This document shows positions 5,584 through 11,465 of a DNA stretch of 12,678 bases, piece by piece. The stretch lies in the NCBI GenBank assembly GCA_030691585.1, contig JAUYEC010000030.1:1-12678 (forward strand), given 5' to 3'. Position 1 is the first letter of the stretch. Each line of letters begins with the position of its first letter. The notes beneath the pieces are model-generated. The model searched no databases. It was not told where the DNA came from and worked only from the letters and a program-made list of their open reading frames with translations. Origin of the DNA: Candidatus Omnitrophota bacterium (GTDB taxonomy: Bacteria > Omnitrophota > Gorgyraeia > Gygaellales > Profunditerraquicolaceae). The position numbers and the translations under genes are program-made.

Positions 5584-5925
5584 CTATGTCCATCTCTGTA
5601 GAATTATATAATCCGAGAGATATTCTTTTTCTCTGGGGTCGATTTCCACGAACCGTATCCCTATCCTGTATTTTGCTGAATGTGGTTGCCCTGTTAACCA
5701 GACAACTTTTCCGATAGGCTGGATGACCCGGGACAAAACAAATATTTTTAGACCGATGATCGTTTCTGTGGGGAGAAAACTATCAGCCGTAAGGGCAATT
5801 CCGCCTAGGCTGATATCGTCGCTTAGAGTACTGCCCCCTGCGGGATTCCCTCTAACCTGATAATAAACTGGTGCTCTTAATCTGACCCGAGGAAAAATTC
5901 TTTTTTCCTGTAGTCCGGTTATCAA
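5584..5925 (-). CDS. PilZ-domain c-di-GMP-binding protein (first in operon, TTG start)
   Basis: 113 residues from TTG 5925, chosen because AAAGGGGG lies 5 bases upstream of it, the PilZ domain begins right after it, and a promoter (5951-5979) would cut off any longer version. An in-frame ATG at 6060 would add 45 residues encoded by repeat and promoter DNA and is rejected. Motifs: R9-IFP-R13 (RxxxR) and D37-IS39-LG-G42 (DxSxxG), both complete. The barrel continues through IGLKIFVLSRVIQPIGKVVW and YRIGIRFVEID, then a helix. As a stand-alone PilZ it should be a c-di-GMP-responsive adaptor. It shares low identity with the second PilZ, so the pair is not a recent duplication. Confidence 0.9.
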   Translation of the reverse strand: MITGLQEKRIFPRVRLRAPVYYQVRGNPAGGSTLSDDISLGGIALTADSFLPTETIIGLKIFVLSRVIQPIGKVVWLTGQPHSAKYRIGIRFVEIDPREKEYLSDYIILQRWT

Positions 5926-5950
5926 TGCACCCCCTTTGTTGGACAACCTA

Positions 5951-5979
5951 AATATAGCATAAATTATCGGTTGTGTCAA
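5951..5979 (-). promoter_or_regulatory. Sigma-70-type promoter of the PilZ-DUF2062 operon
   Basis: Read on the - strand: TTGACA (5979-5974), 17-base spacer, TATATT (5956-5951). Spacing is ideal and the -35 is consensus. Predicted start near 5944 gives a leader of about 20 bases containing the AAAGGGGG ribosome site of the TTG-started PilZ gene. Confidence 0.8.
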
Positions 5980-6013
5980 TAAATTAGTCTGGGAATTGGG
6001 TAAATAGGTGTGT

Positions 6014-6060
6014 TTGGGGACAGCCATTTTTTTAAAAGAAAAAAAAATGGCTGTCCCCAA
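6014..6060. repeat. Inverted repeat of the GGGGACAGCCAT family
   Basis: Left arm 6014-6033 and right arm 6041-6060 are perfect 20-base reverse complements (core TTGGGGACAGCCAT plus a T-run) around a 7-base loop. It lies between two divergent promoters. On the + strand the right arm is A-rich then GC-rich, so it is not a standard terminator. It resembles REP-type elements mobilised by Y1/RAYT transposases; no such transposase gene is in the window. Confidence 0.85.
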
Positions 6061-6067
6061 TTAAGGG

Positions 6068-6089
6068 AAAAAAATGGCTGTCCCCAATT
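6068..6089. repeat. Third half-copy of the GGGGACAGCCAT repeat
   Basis: A 22-base exact direct repeat of 6041-6062 (right arm of the inverted repeat plus two bases), offset by 27 bases. It can pair with the left arm 6014-6033 in place of the first copy, giving two alternative hairpins. Confidence 0.85.
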
Positions 6090-6105
6090 TAGACTAAACG
6101 GAAGA

Positions 6106-6134
6106 TTTACATCGCTCTATATTTTTGTTATAAT
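6106..6134 (+). promoter_or_regulatory. Sigma-70-type promoter of the ExeA/GspB-like operon
   Basis: TTTACA (6106-6111), 17-base spacer, TATAAT (6129-6134). Predicted start near 6141, leaving a leader of about 60 bases with one small hairpin (CGGG 6154-6157 with CCCG 6161-6164). Its presence argues against in-frame starts upstream of about 6141 for the ATPase gene. Confidence 0.8.
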
Positions 6135-6201
6135 GAAATGTCGAAGTGAAGTCCGGGTTGCCCGAAGCGGAATACTTGAGCAGCCAAATGGCCGCGAAAG
6201 T

Positions 6202-7062
6202 ATGCAAGTAACTATGTATTGCCGATTCTACGGTTTAATTGAGAAGCCTTTTAACGTGACCTCTGATCCTGCTTTTTTCTTTTTAAGCAGCCAGCATAAA
6301 GAGGCCTTGTCTCACCTTGTCTATGGCACTACCCAGAGAAAAGGCATCATCGTCTTAACCGGTGAAATAGGCACCGGAAAGACCACGCTCTGCCGTTTTT
6401 TTCTTAGCCAGCTGGATAAAAAGACGCGGACCGCCCTTATTCTCAACCCGCATTTTTCCGAGATCCAATTGCTGGAGGCCATTTTAATGGATTTCGGCAT
6501 CAAAAGATACGGCCATAATTCAAGGTTGGCGCTGACCAGGGCGCTGAATAATTTCCTGCTTAAAGAAACACGCGCCGGCAATAACGTGGTGCTCATTATT
6601 GACGAGGCGCAAAATCTGATGCCGCATGTTTTAGAAGAGGTGCGCCTCCTCTCCAACTTAGAAACCGAAAAAGAAAAATTACTCCAGGTGGTCCTTGTGG
6701 GCCAGCCTGAATTAAACGATCGGCTTCATTTGCACGAGCTCAGGCAGCTGCGCCAGCGAATAATGGTCAACTATCACATCGGGTCCTTAAAGCAGGTTGA
6801 ACTAAAAAATTACATCCGCCATCGGCTCGACGTTGCGGGTGCCGCAAGCCGCATAGAGTTTAGTGACGAAGCACTGGAGCTGATCTATGTTTTTTCAGGC
6901 GGAACACCGCGCCTGGTCAATATTGTCTGCGACCGGGCGCTACTGGCAGGTTTTGTGTCCGCGACATCGAAGATCGACGGAGGCATGGTTAAGAGATGTG
7001 TAGAGGAATTAAAACTACATTCCGTAGGGGATCAGGGGGGCCAAGGTGGCTTGGTGCGATGA
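6202..7062 (+). CDS. GspA/ExeA-like AAA+ ATPase (type II secretion / type IV pilus accessory)
   Basis: 286 residues from ATG 6202; ATG 6214 (MYCRFYGLIEKPF) matches the usual family start and is an equal choice, since neither has a good Shine-Dalgarno. The start block FYGLIEKPFNVTSDPAFFFL is diagnostic of ExeA/GspA/MshM ATPases. With start 6202, Walker A is GEIGTGKT (54-61) and Walker B is LIIDEAQ (131-137). LVGQPEL, a RQLRQRI arginine segment and SGGTPRLVNIVCDRALL follow. Aeromonas ExeA is about twice as long because of a C-terminal peptidoglycan-binding part; that part is absent here, so this is the short form. ExeA with ExeB helps the secretin cross or assemble in peptidoglycan. The stop overlaps the GspB-like start as ATGA. 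The last residues are Gly/Gln-rich and not conserved. Confidence 0.9.
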   Translation: MQVTMYCRFYGLIEKPFNVTSDPAFFFLSSQHKEALSHLVYGTTQRKGIIVLTGEIGTGKTTLCRFFLSQLDKKTRTALILNPHFSEIQLLEAILMDFGIKRYGHNSRLALTRALNNFLLKETRAGNNVVLIIDEAQNLMPHVLEEVRLLSNLETEKEKLLQVVLVGQPELNDRLHLHELRQLRQRIMVNYHIGSLKQVELKNYIRHRLDVAGAASRIEFSDEALELIYVFSGGTPRLVNIVCDRALLAGFVSATSKIDGGMVKRCVEELKLHSVGDQGGQGGLVR

Positions 7063-7523
7063 GCATAATAAATGATGCTCTTAAAAAGGCGGATAAATCG
7101 GTTTTCACGGCCAAGGCGGCCATCAAAAACCGGCCGGCCGAAAAATACCACTTCTATATTTTGATATCGGTACTGGGGATTGTGTCGGTATCTGTCCTCT
7201 TATATGTTTTGCTGCGAGCCCGGCCTGTCCCCGCTTCCGGCGCTGCCGGCATGCCGTTGGCAGCCCAGCCGCCCTCTCCTTCTCTTCCCCCTCCCGTTGC
7301 TGTCCAGCCTGAATTAGTCCCACCCGTTCAACCGGAAATTAAACAGCCTCCGTCCCTGACCTTAAACGGTATATTTTTTTCCGAAGATAAAGGCAGCTGG
7401 GCCTTGATCGACAATACAATCGTCAGGGCCGGTGATACGGTTAAGGGCGCTGCTTTGGTTAATATTACCGAGAATGAAGTAGTGTTGAGTTACGAGGGGC
7501 AGGAAATAAAACTAAAGAATTAA
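7059..7523 (+). CDS. GspB/ExeB-like single-pass membrane protein
   Basis: 154 residues from ATG 7059, ATGA overlap with the ATPase gene. It begins MSIINDALKKADKS, the hallmark cytoplasmic start of GspB/ExeB-type proteins. A single membrane helix spans about 32-53, then a Pro/Ala-rich periplasmic linker (55-98, many PP and PxP), then a small C-terminal domain (99-154, LTLNGIFFSEDKGSWALIDNTI followed by VRAGDTVKGAALVNITENEVVLSYEGQ). This last part resembles the periplasmic domains of GspB, GspC and PilP, which bind the secretin side. With the preceding ATPase it would form the inner-membrane ExeAB-like complex. No core secretion or pilus genes are in the window, so whether it serves a type II system or a pilus cannot be told. 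Confidence 0.88.
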   Translation: MSIINDALKKADKSVFTAKAAIKNRPAEKYHFYILISVLGIVSVSVLLYVLLRARPVPASGAAGMPLAAQPPSPSLPPPVAVQPELVPPVQPEIKQPPSLTLNGIFFSEDKGSWALIDNTIVRAGDTVKGAALVNITENEVVLSYEGQEIKLKN

Positions 7524-7550
7524 AAAGCGGACAGAATAATATTGCCGGTA

Positions 7551-7575
7551 GGCAGTCCCTACATGACTGCCTTTA
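7551..7575 (+). terminator. Possible weak terminator between converging genes
   Basis: GGCAGT (7551-7556) pairs with ACTGCC (7566-7571) around a 9-base loop, followed by TTTAT. The short stem and poor T-run make it marginal. It overlaps the last codons of aroB. An alternative small stem GTAGG/CCTAC (7548-7552 with 7558-7562) competes with it. Confidence 0.3.
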
Positions 7576-8647
7576 TCGCTGATTTGATCACGCGAAGTGG
7601 CACGTTATTGACGATCTTTGTTTTTCCGATCCCGGTAATAAGGACCAGTTTATTGCTTGGGCCGATGAATTTCTTATCGCGGTAATGCGCCTTGATTATC
7701 GAAGATAGCGGAACATCCTTGATCTTTACCGGCAAGCCAACGCATTTTATGAGCCCGGCTATCCTCTCGGCCGCCGGCGCCTCAAGAAGGCGCAACCTGG
7801 TTGATATGCCGCAGGCAATAAGCATTCCCAGGCCAACGGCCTCCCCATGATTGTAGCCCGTATATCCTGATGCCGTTTCAATGGCATGACCCAGCGTATG
7901 GCCGAAATTCAGGACAGTACGCCTTCCTTTAGTTTCCCTTTCATCTCCGATTACAATATCGGCTTTGATGCGGCTGGAGCGCGCCACTATATACTCTAGT
8001 GCCGCGGGTTTTAAGGCAAGGATATCGCGGCTGTTTTTTTCCAGGTAATTGAACAATCGCCTGTCTTTTATCACCGCGTATTTTATTACTTCGGCCATGC
8101 CCGAGCGCACCTGCCGCGGCGAGAGGGTTTTTAAGAGTCCGATATCGCTAACAACGAGCTTCGGCTGATAAAACGCGCCCACAAGGTTTTTGCCGTAGGC
8201 CAGGTCCAGGGCAGTTTTTCCGCCGATAGCCGAATCTACCTGCGCTAGAAGTGTCGTGGGCACCTGTATATACGGGATGCCGCGTTTATAGATAGAAGCG
8301 ACAAATCCCGCCAGGTCACCGACAACACCGCCTCCAAAGGCAATGATAAAAGGTTTTTTTGAAACGCCGTATTCGGCAATTGAGCGGATCAAGCCCGGCA
8401 GCATCGTAAGCGATTTGGCTTTTTCCGTATCAGGGACCAGCCTGAACTTTACACGAAACCCTGCCCTGGTAAGCGGGGCGGATATTGCCTTGCCGTGTTT
8501 ATTTTTTATCAGGGAGTTGGTGATGACAAGGGCGTCTGTGCCGAGCTTGAGCCTGGATAGATAGGTACCCAGTGAATCTATGGTGCCGCCTCCGCAGACG
8601 ATATGGTAAGGATTGTTTCTTAGGCTTACCTTGATGATCTTTGGCAT
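7559..8647 (-). CDS. aroB: 3-dehydroquinate synthase
   Basis: 362 residues, the normal length for AroB. The enzyme converts DAHP to 3-dehydroquinate, second step of the shikimate pathway, in the cytoplasm with NAD and a divalent metal. Visible signatures: the NAD-binding GGGVVGDLAGFVAS (105-118), PTTLLAQVDSAIGGKT (130-145), K154 in YGKNLVGAF, and the metal ligands E186 (GMAEVIKY), H250 (NFGHTLGHA) and H267 (NHGEAV). All are present, so the enzyme should be active. ATG 8647 is one base after the stop of the SH3 protein gene and has no Shine-Dalgarno of its own, so it depends on coupling. It is the last gene of the leftward cluster. No other aro gene is in the window. The name aroB rests on these residues and is firm. 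Confidence 0.97.
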   Translation of the reverse strand: MPKIIKVSLRNNPYHIVCGGGTIDSLGTYLSRLKLGTDALVITNSLIKNKHGKAISAPLTRAGFRVKFRLVPDTEKAKSLTMLPGLIRSIAEYGVSKKPFIIAFGGGVVGDLAGFVASIYKRGIPYIQVPTTLLAQVDSAIGGKTALDLAYGKNLVGAFYQPKLVVSDIGLLKTLSPRQVRSGMAEVIKYAVIKDRRLFNYLEKNSRDILALKPAALEYIVARSSRIKADIVIGDERETKGRRTVLNFGHTLGHAIETASGYTGYNHGEAVGLGMLIACGISTRLRLLEAPAAERIAGLIKCVGLPVKIKDVPLSSIIKAHYRDKKFIGPSNKLVLITGIGKTKIVNNVPLRVIKSAIKAVM

Positions 8648-8648
8648 T

Positions 8649-9509
8649 TTATTTTGTTTCGGCCTTCAGTGCCTCGATCGATCTGATGATGATGACGGGG
8701 AACTTTGATTTTGGCGATTGCTCCAGCGTTCCAATGATCTTTACCTTGCGCCCGATAAGGACATCAAGGTTGTCTTTGCCGTTTTTTAATAAAAATATCT
8801 TATTGTCTTCGGTAAGCAGTTTATGCGTTGTCCGCCTTTTAAAGACCCGGCCATATGGCAGGACCTGTCCGGAGAGGACTATTTCGCTGCCTTTTTCTTG
8901 AGCCTGTTTGAGCTCGGCAGCAGACAGCCCGACAGGGGTGACTTCGGCCTTGCGGATGAATTTTTTGTGCACCCAGCCGAAGCTGTTATCCGGCGGAGTG
9001 ATCTTATACCAATTTCCGGATTCTTCAATGATTGTAAGCACCTGGTTTTCCTGAACCCTTCCTGCGACCCATGAGCCTTCATCAGGCATGAGCCTGATGT
9101 TTACGTCACTCTTGATCACCCTGGCGTTACGGCATACGCTTTGGGAGGCCGGCTCCAGTGTCGAGGCCGGCTCCAGGGTTTTTACGGTAACATCAAGGTT
9201 AGGCGTAACAGTGCCGGCGGCAGGCTTGTCAATACAGGCAACCATGTCTTTTCTGATATATGCGGGCGCTTCTTTCGGCAGCCTTATGCGGAGCCAGTCG
9301 TATGACTCGGAGATAACATCTACAAGAGCGCCATTATTCAGCAGGCATAATACTTGCGCCGAGACCGTTGAGTCAGTTCGCACGTTTACGGCCTCGCCGT
9401 TTATTTGGCCCTTAAAAGGCGCAAAATCACCATCGGCGTAAGCGCCAGGCAAAACAATGTTTGCCAACACGAGGATTGCCAGTATTTTTACGATGGGCCG
9501 GCGTGACAT
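8649..9509 (-). CDS. Exported protein with two bacterial SH3 domains and a C-terminal OB-like domain
   Basis: 286 residues from ATG 9509, 4 bases after the small basic protein gene. Residues 1-25 form a signal peptide (basic MSRRPIVK, hydrophobic core, cut likely after AYA). SH3-like domain one spans about 34-92 (INGEAVNVRTDSTVSAQVL, then DWLRIRLP, then AYIRKDMV); domain two about 129-187 (SDVNIRLMPDEGSWVAGRV, then GNWYKITPP, then GWVHKKFI). Such domains usually bind peptidoglycan or proteins in the envelope. A Pro/Ser/Glu linker (94-125) contains a duplicated LEPAS unit. The end (about 205-280, GQVLPYGRVFKR, then VLIGRKVKIIGTLEQS) looks like an OB-type beta-barrel. No catalytic residue is seen. 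Two cysteines in the mature part (C55, C92) and C126 could form a disulphide. Confidence 0.85.
   Translation of the reverse strand: MSRRPIVKILAILVLANIVLPGAYADGDFAPFKGQINGEAVNVRTDSTVSAQVLCLLNNGALVDVISESYDWLRIRLPKEAPAYIRKDMVACIDKPAAGTVTPNLDVTVKTLEPASTLEPASQSVCRNARVIKSDVNIRLMPDEGSWVAGRVQENQVLTIIEESGNWYKITPPDNSFGWVHKKFIRKAEVTPVGLSAAELKQAQEKGSEIVLSGQVLPYGRVFKRRTTHKLLTEDNKIFLLKNGKDNLDVLIGRKVKIIGTLEQSPKSKFPVIIIRSIEALKAETK
9145..9176 (-). repeat. Short in-gene tandem duplication
   Basis: GAGGCCGGCTCCAG occurs at 9145-9158 and 9163-9176, an 18-base period inside the SH3-protein gene, giving two copies of LEPAS in the linker between the SH3 domains. It keeps the reading frame and probably only changes linker length. 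Confidence 0.8.
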
Positions 9510-9513
9510 CTGG

Positions 9514-9804
9514 TTATTTTTTCTCCTGGCCCTTGGAAGATGCGCCTTTGGCCGGCGCCTTTGTTTCCGCAGGCTGCGCGGCGGCCGGGGCAGCGCCGTC
9601 GGCAGGGACGCCTTCGGCTGCTTTTTCCGCTTTTTCCTTCTTTATTTTGATCCTGATGGTCTTTATCTTGGGCAGGCCATAGACTTTTTCTCCTTCTTTC
9701 CACTGCCCTTTTTCCAGCATCATCTTCAAGCGTTCGGAACGTTTTAATACCGATCTTTGTTTTTTGTCTTTTTCGGAAATATTCAATGACGGGTGTATAG
9801 ACAT
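9514..9804 (-). CDS. 'Small basic protein' of the Chlamydiae/Verrucomicrobia type, with Ala-rich tail
   Basis: 96 residues from ATG 9804; AAGGAGG lies about 12 bases upstream, inside the last codons of the SPOR gene. Residues 1-57 fit the TIGR04137-type small basic protein: MSIHPSLNISEKDKKQRSVL, KRSERLKMMLEKGQW, then KVYGLPKIKTIRIKIKKEK. This family is known from Chlamydiae, Verrucomicrobia and relatives and has been suspected to be a ribosome-associated protein, but its function is not established. Residues 58-96 are an Ala/Pro/Lys-rich, disordered extension. The family call is from memory of its conserved start and YGLPK motif. The gene sits 6 bases after the SPOR gene and 4 before the SH3 gene. 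It is the best lineage marker in the window. Confidence 0.8.
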   Translation of the reverse strand: MSIHPSLNISEKDKKQRSVLKRSERLKMMLEKGQWKEGEKVYGLPKIKTIRIKIKKEKAEKAAEGVPADGAAPAAAQPAETKAPAKGASSKGQEKK

Positions 9805-9810
9805 GGTAGT

Positions 9811-10374
9811 TTAGAGCCTCCTTACATAACAAGTTTTGTAACGTTTTTTAAATTCAGACAATAACCCCTGGGCCTTGGCTTCACTAGAGAAGCTACCCAC
9901 GCATAAAACAACATATTTGCCCCTTGAGAGGATCAGGGCGGAAAATCCCTTTTTCTTGAGCGCCGTTAATTCTTTCTGCGCGTTAGAGCGATTGTTAAAA
10001 CTGGCCAGCTGAATGGTGTAGGCGCCGGAATCTTCCGGGCGCACGCCTGCTTTGCTGCTTGCAGGCGCGGTGGCGCCCTGCTTTTGCCCTGGAGCTATCT
10101 GGTTGGCCGCAAGGCCTGCCGCAACAGGCTGCGTCTTAGGCTGTACGGCTGCGCTATCAAAGCGGGAATTGGCCCGAGAGGCGGCAATGCTTTTCCCTTT
10201 TTCCACGCCGAATGAAAATGACACGATCCCGGTGACTATCATGCCCAGGATCAAGAGGATCATTTTTTCGTAGGCGCGTACGTAGCCAAAAAAAGTGCCG
10301 CGGCCCGTTTCCTGTTGATCGTAGGCCGTCGTCTTTGAAAACATCTCTAACTGGGAATTATTCTCGTCAGCCAT
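9811..10374 (-). CDS. SPOR-domain inner-membrane protein
   Basis: 187 residues from ATG 10374, 17 bases after the HD-GYP gene. A cytoplasmic N-terminus of about 35 residues is followed by one membrane helix (about 37-56, MILLILGMIVTGIVSFSFGV), an Ala/Gln/Pro-rich periplasmic linker (60-115), and a SPOR domain (117-186). In the SPOR domain the repeated pattern is visible: YTIQLASFNNRSNAQKELTAL, GFSALILSRGKYVVLCVGSF, then EAKAQGLLSEFKKRYKTCYV. SPOR domains bind denuded glycan strands at division septa, so the protein probably acts in cell division or septal wall turnover. The topology is that of FtsN-like proteins, though the family is broad and I do not call it FtsN. The ribosome site is weak. 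Confidence 0.9.
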   Translation of the reverse strand: MADENNSQLEMFSKTTAYDQQETGRGTFFGYVRAYEKMILLILGMIVTGIVSFSFGVEKGKSIAASRANSRFDSAAVQPKTQPVAAGLAANQIAPGQKQGATAPASSKAGVRPEDSGAYTIQLASFNNRSNAQKELTALKKKGFSALILSRGKYVVLCVGSFSSEAKAQGLLSEFKKRYKTCYVRRL

Positions 10375-10391
10375 AGCCCATTATATAACTT

Positions 10392-11465
10392 TTACTTGCA
10401 CGGTTTCAAGTAAATTTTTGTGTTTATTTTTTTAACCACCTTTAAGAACGCCTCTACGACCTTGGGGTCAAATTGGGTGCCGCTTTTCCCGCGGACCTCC
10501 CTTATTGCCGAAGCTATGTCCATCCTCTCGCGGTAGGGCCTGCCGTAGACCATTGCCTCAAATGCATCCGCTACCGCCATAATGCGGGCACCCTGCGGGA
10601 TCTGGCCTTTTTTCAGCCTTGAAGGATAGCCTGTGCCGTTATATTTTTCATGATGATGCATAATGATCGGGATCGCGGGTTTTAGGATCTGCAGCGGCCG
10701 CAGGATCTCAGCGCCCTTTAGAGGGTGGCGCTTGATGATCTGGTATTCCGCGGGTGTCAGTTTAGTGGTCTTAGTGAGTATCTCCATCGGGATATCGGCC
10801 TTGCCTGTATCATGCAGGAGGCTGGCGTATTTTAGGCTCTCGATCTGCTTTGCGTCCTGATGCATTTCTTGCGCTATCAATGTCACCAGTTTGCTGAAGT
10901 ATGGCGAATGCGTGTATTCATGCGGCACGCGCGTGTCAAGAAGCGTCACCAGCGACTTGATGCTGCCAAAAACTATTTTCTGCTGTTCGTCATAAAGCTG
11001 AAGGTTCTTTATGCCGATGATCGCCTGTTCGATGGAGGCCATCAGCACTTCCTGCTCAAAAGCTAAAAATGGCGCGCCATTCTTATTGCGCCTGAGGACT
11101 ATTAAGCCTATTATATCGTCACAGATGAGCGGTATGCCTAAGGTCTGGTGCTGCCTAAACGTTGCAAGCGTCCTGAGGATTTTTTTCTCAATATTGTTGG
11201 TAATTTTGATCTTTTTGTCTATGATGTTCCTTTTCTTTTCGTTGACCTGGCACCTGAATACGGAGCTTTTTTTATTATTGTCTATCAGGCTGATCACGCA
11301 ATAGTTGGCATCAAACACCTGGCATAAGAGGCGCGCCAGGCGGCTGATAAGGTCCTTAAGCTCATAGGTGGAGTTGACCACGCGGTAAACGCTATGAATC
11401 GATGAGACCAGGAATTTATACTTTTTCGTAGGGGTCAAATAATTTTTTGTATTCATCAAGGGCAT
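10392..11465 (-). CDS. GAF + HD-GYP cyclic-di-GMP phosphodiesterase
   Basis: 357 residues from ATG 11465 (an in-frame ATG at 11456 is possible). Residues about 22-155 fit a GAF sensor domain (LKDLISRLARLLCQVFDANYCVISLID, then FEQEVLMASIEQAIIGI). Residues about 165-345 are HD-GYP: H218-D219-TGK (LLHDTGKADIP), H247, HHHEKYNGTGYP (270-281) and D300 in VADAFEAMVYGRPYRER. HD-GYP proteins hydrolyse c-di-GMP to pGpG or GMP with a di- or trinuclear metal centre. All visible ligands are kept, so it should be active. No receiver domain or membrane helix is present; the GAF ligand is unknown. The start lies inside the dGTPase gene by 50 bases, an unusually long overlap. It would lower the signal read by the two PilZ proteins encoded elsewhere in the window. 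Confidence 0.93.
   Translation of the reverse strand: MPLMNTKNYLTPTKKYKFLVSSIHSVYRVVNSTYELKDLISRLARLLCQVFDANYCVISLIDNNKKSSVFRCQVNEKKRNIIDKKIKITNNIEKKILRTLATFRQHQTLGIPLICDDIIGLIVLRRNKNGAPFLAFEQEVLMASIEQAIIGIKNLQLYDEQQKIVFGSIKSLVTLLDTRVPHEYTHSPYFSKLVTLIAQEMHQDAKQIESLKYASLLHDTGKADIPMEILTKTTKLTPAEYQIIKRHPLKGAEILRPLQILKPAIPIIMHHHEKYNGTGYPSRLKKGQIPQGARIMAVADAFEAMVYGRPYRERMDIASAIREVRGKSGTQFDPKVVEAFLKVVKKINTKIYLKPCK

Noticed and set aside
5926..6060. Longer N-terminus (ATG 6060) for the first PilZ protein
   Set aside because: It would be encoded by the GGGGACAGCCAT repeat and by a near-consensus promoter, whereas a TTG at 5925 has a well-placed AAAGGGGG and matches the domain start.
6010..6201. Upstream starts (ATG 6010 or 6133) for the ExeA-like ATPase
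   Set aside because: The promoter TTTACA-17-TATAAT lies at 6106-6134, so these codons would be before or inside the promoter, and the added residues have no family match.
6141..6201. c-di-GMP or other riboswitch in the ExeA-like leader
   Set aside because: The leader is only about 60 bases with one 4-bp stem; no conserved GEMM-type core was seen.
9145..9176. The LEPAS duplication as a phase-variable repeat
   Set aside because: Only two copies of an 18-base unit, in frame, in a linker; no frame switching is possible.
9457..9747. Open frames on the + strand opposite the small basic protein and SH3 genes
   Set aside because: They arise from Ala- and Lys-rich codons on the other strand, lack ribosome sites and resemble no family.
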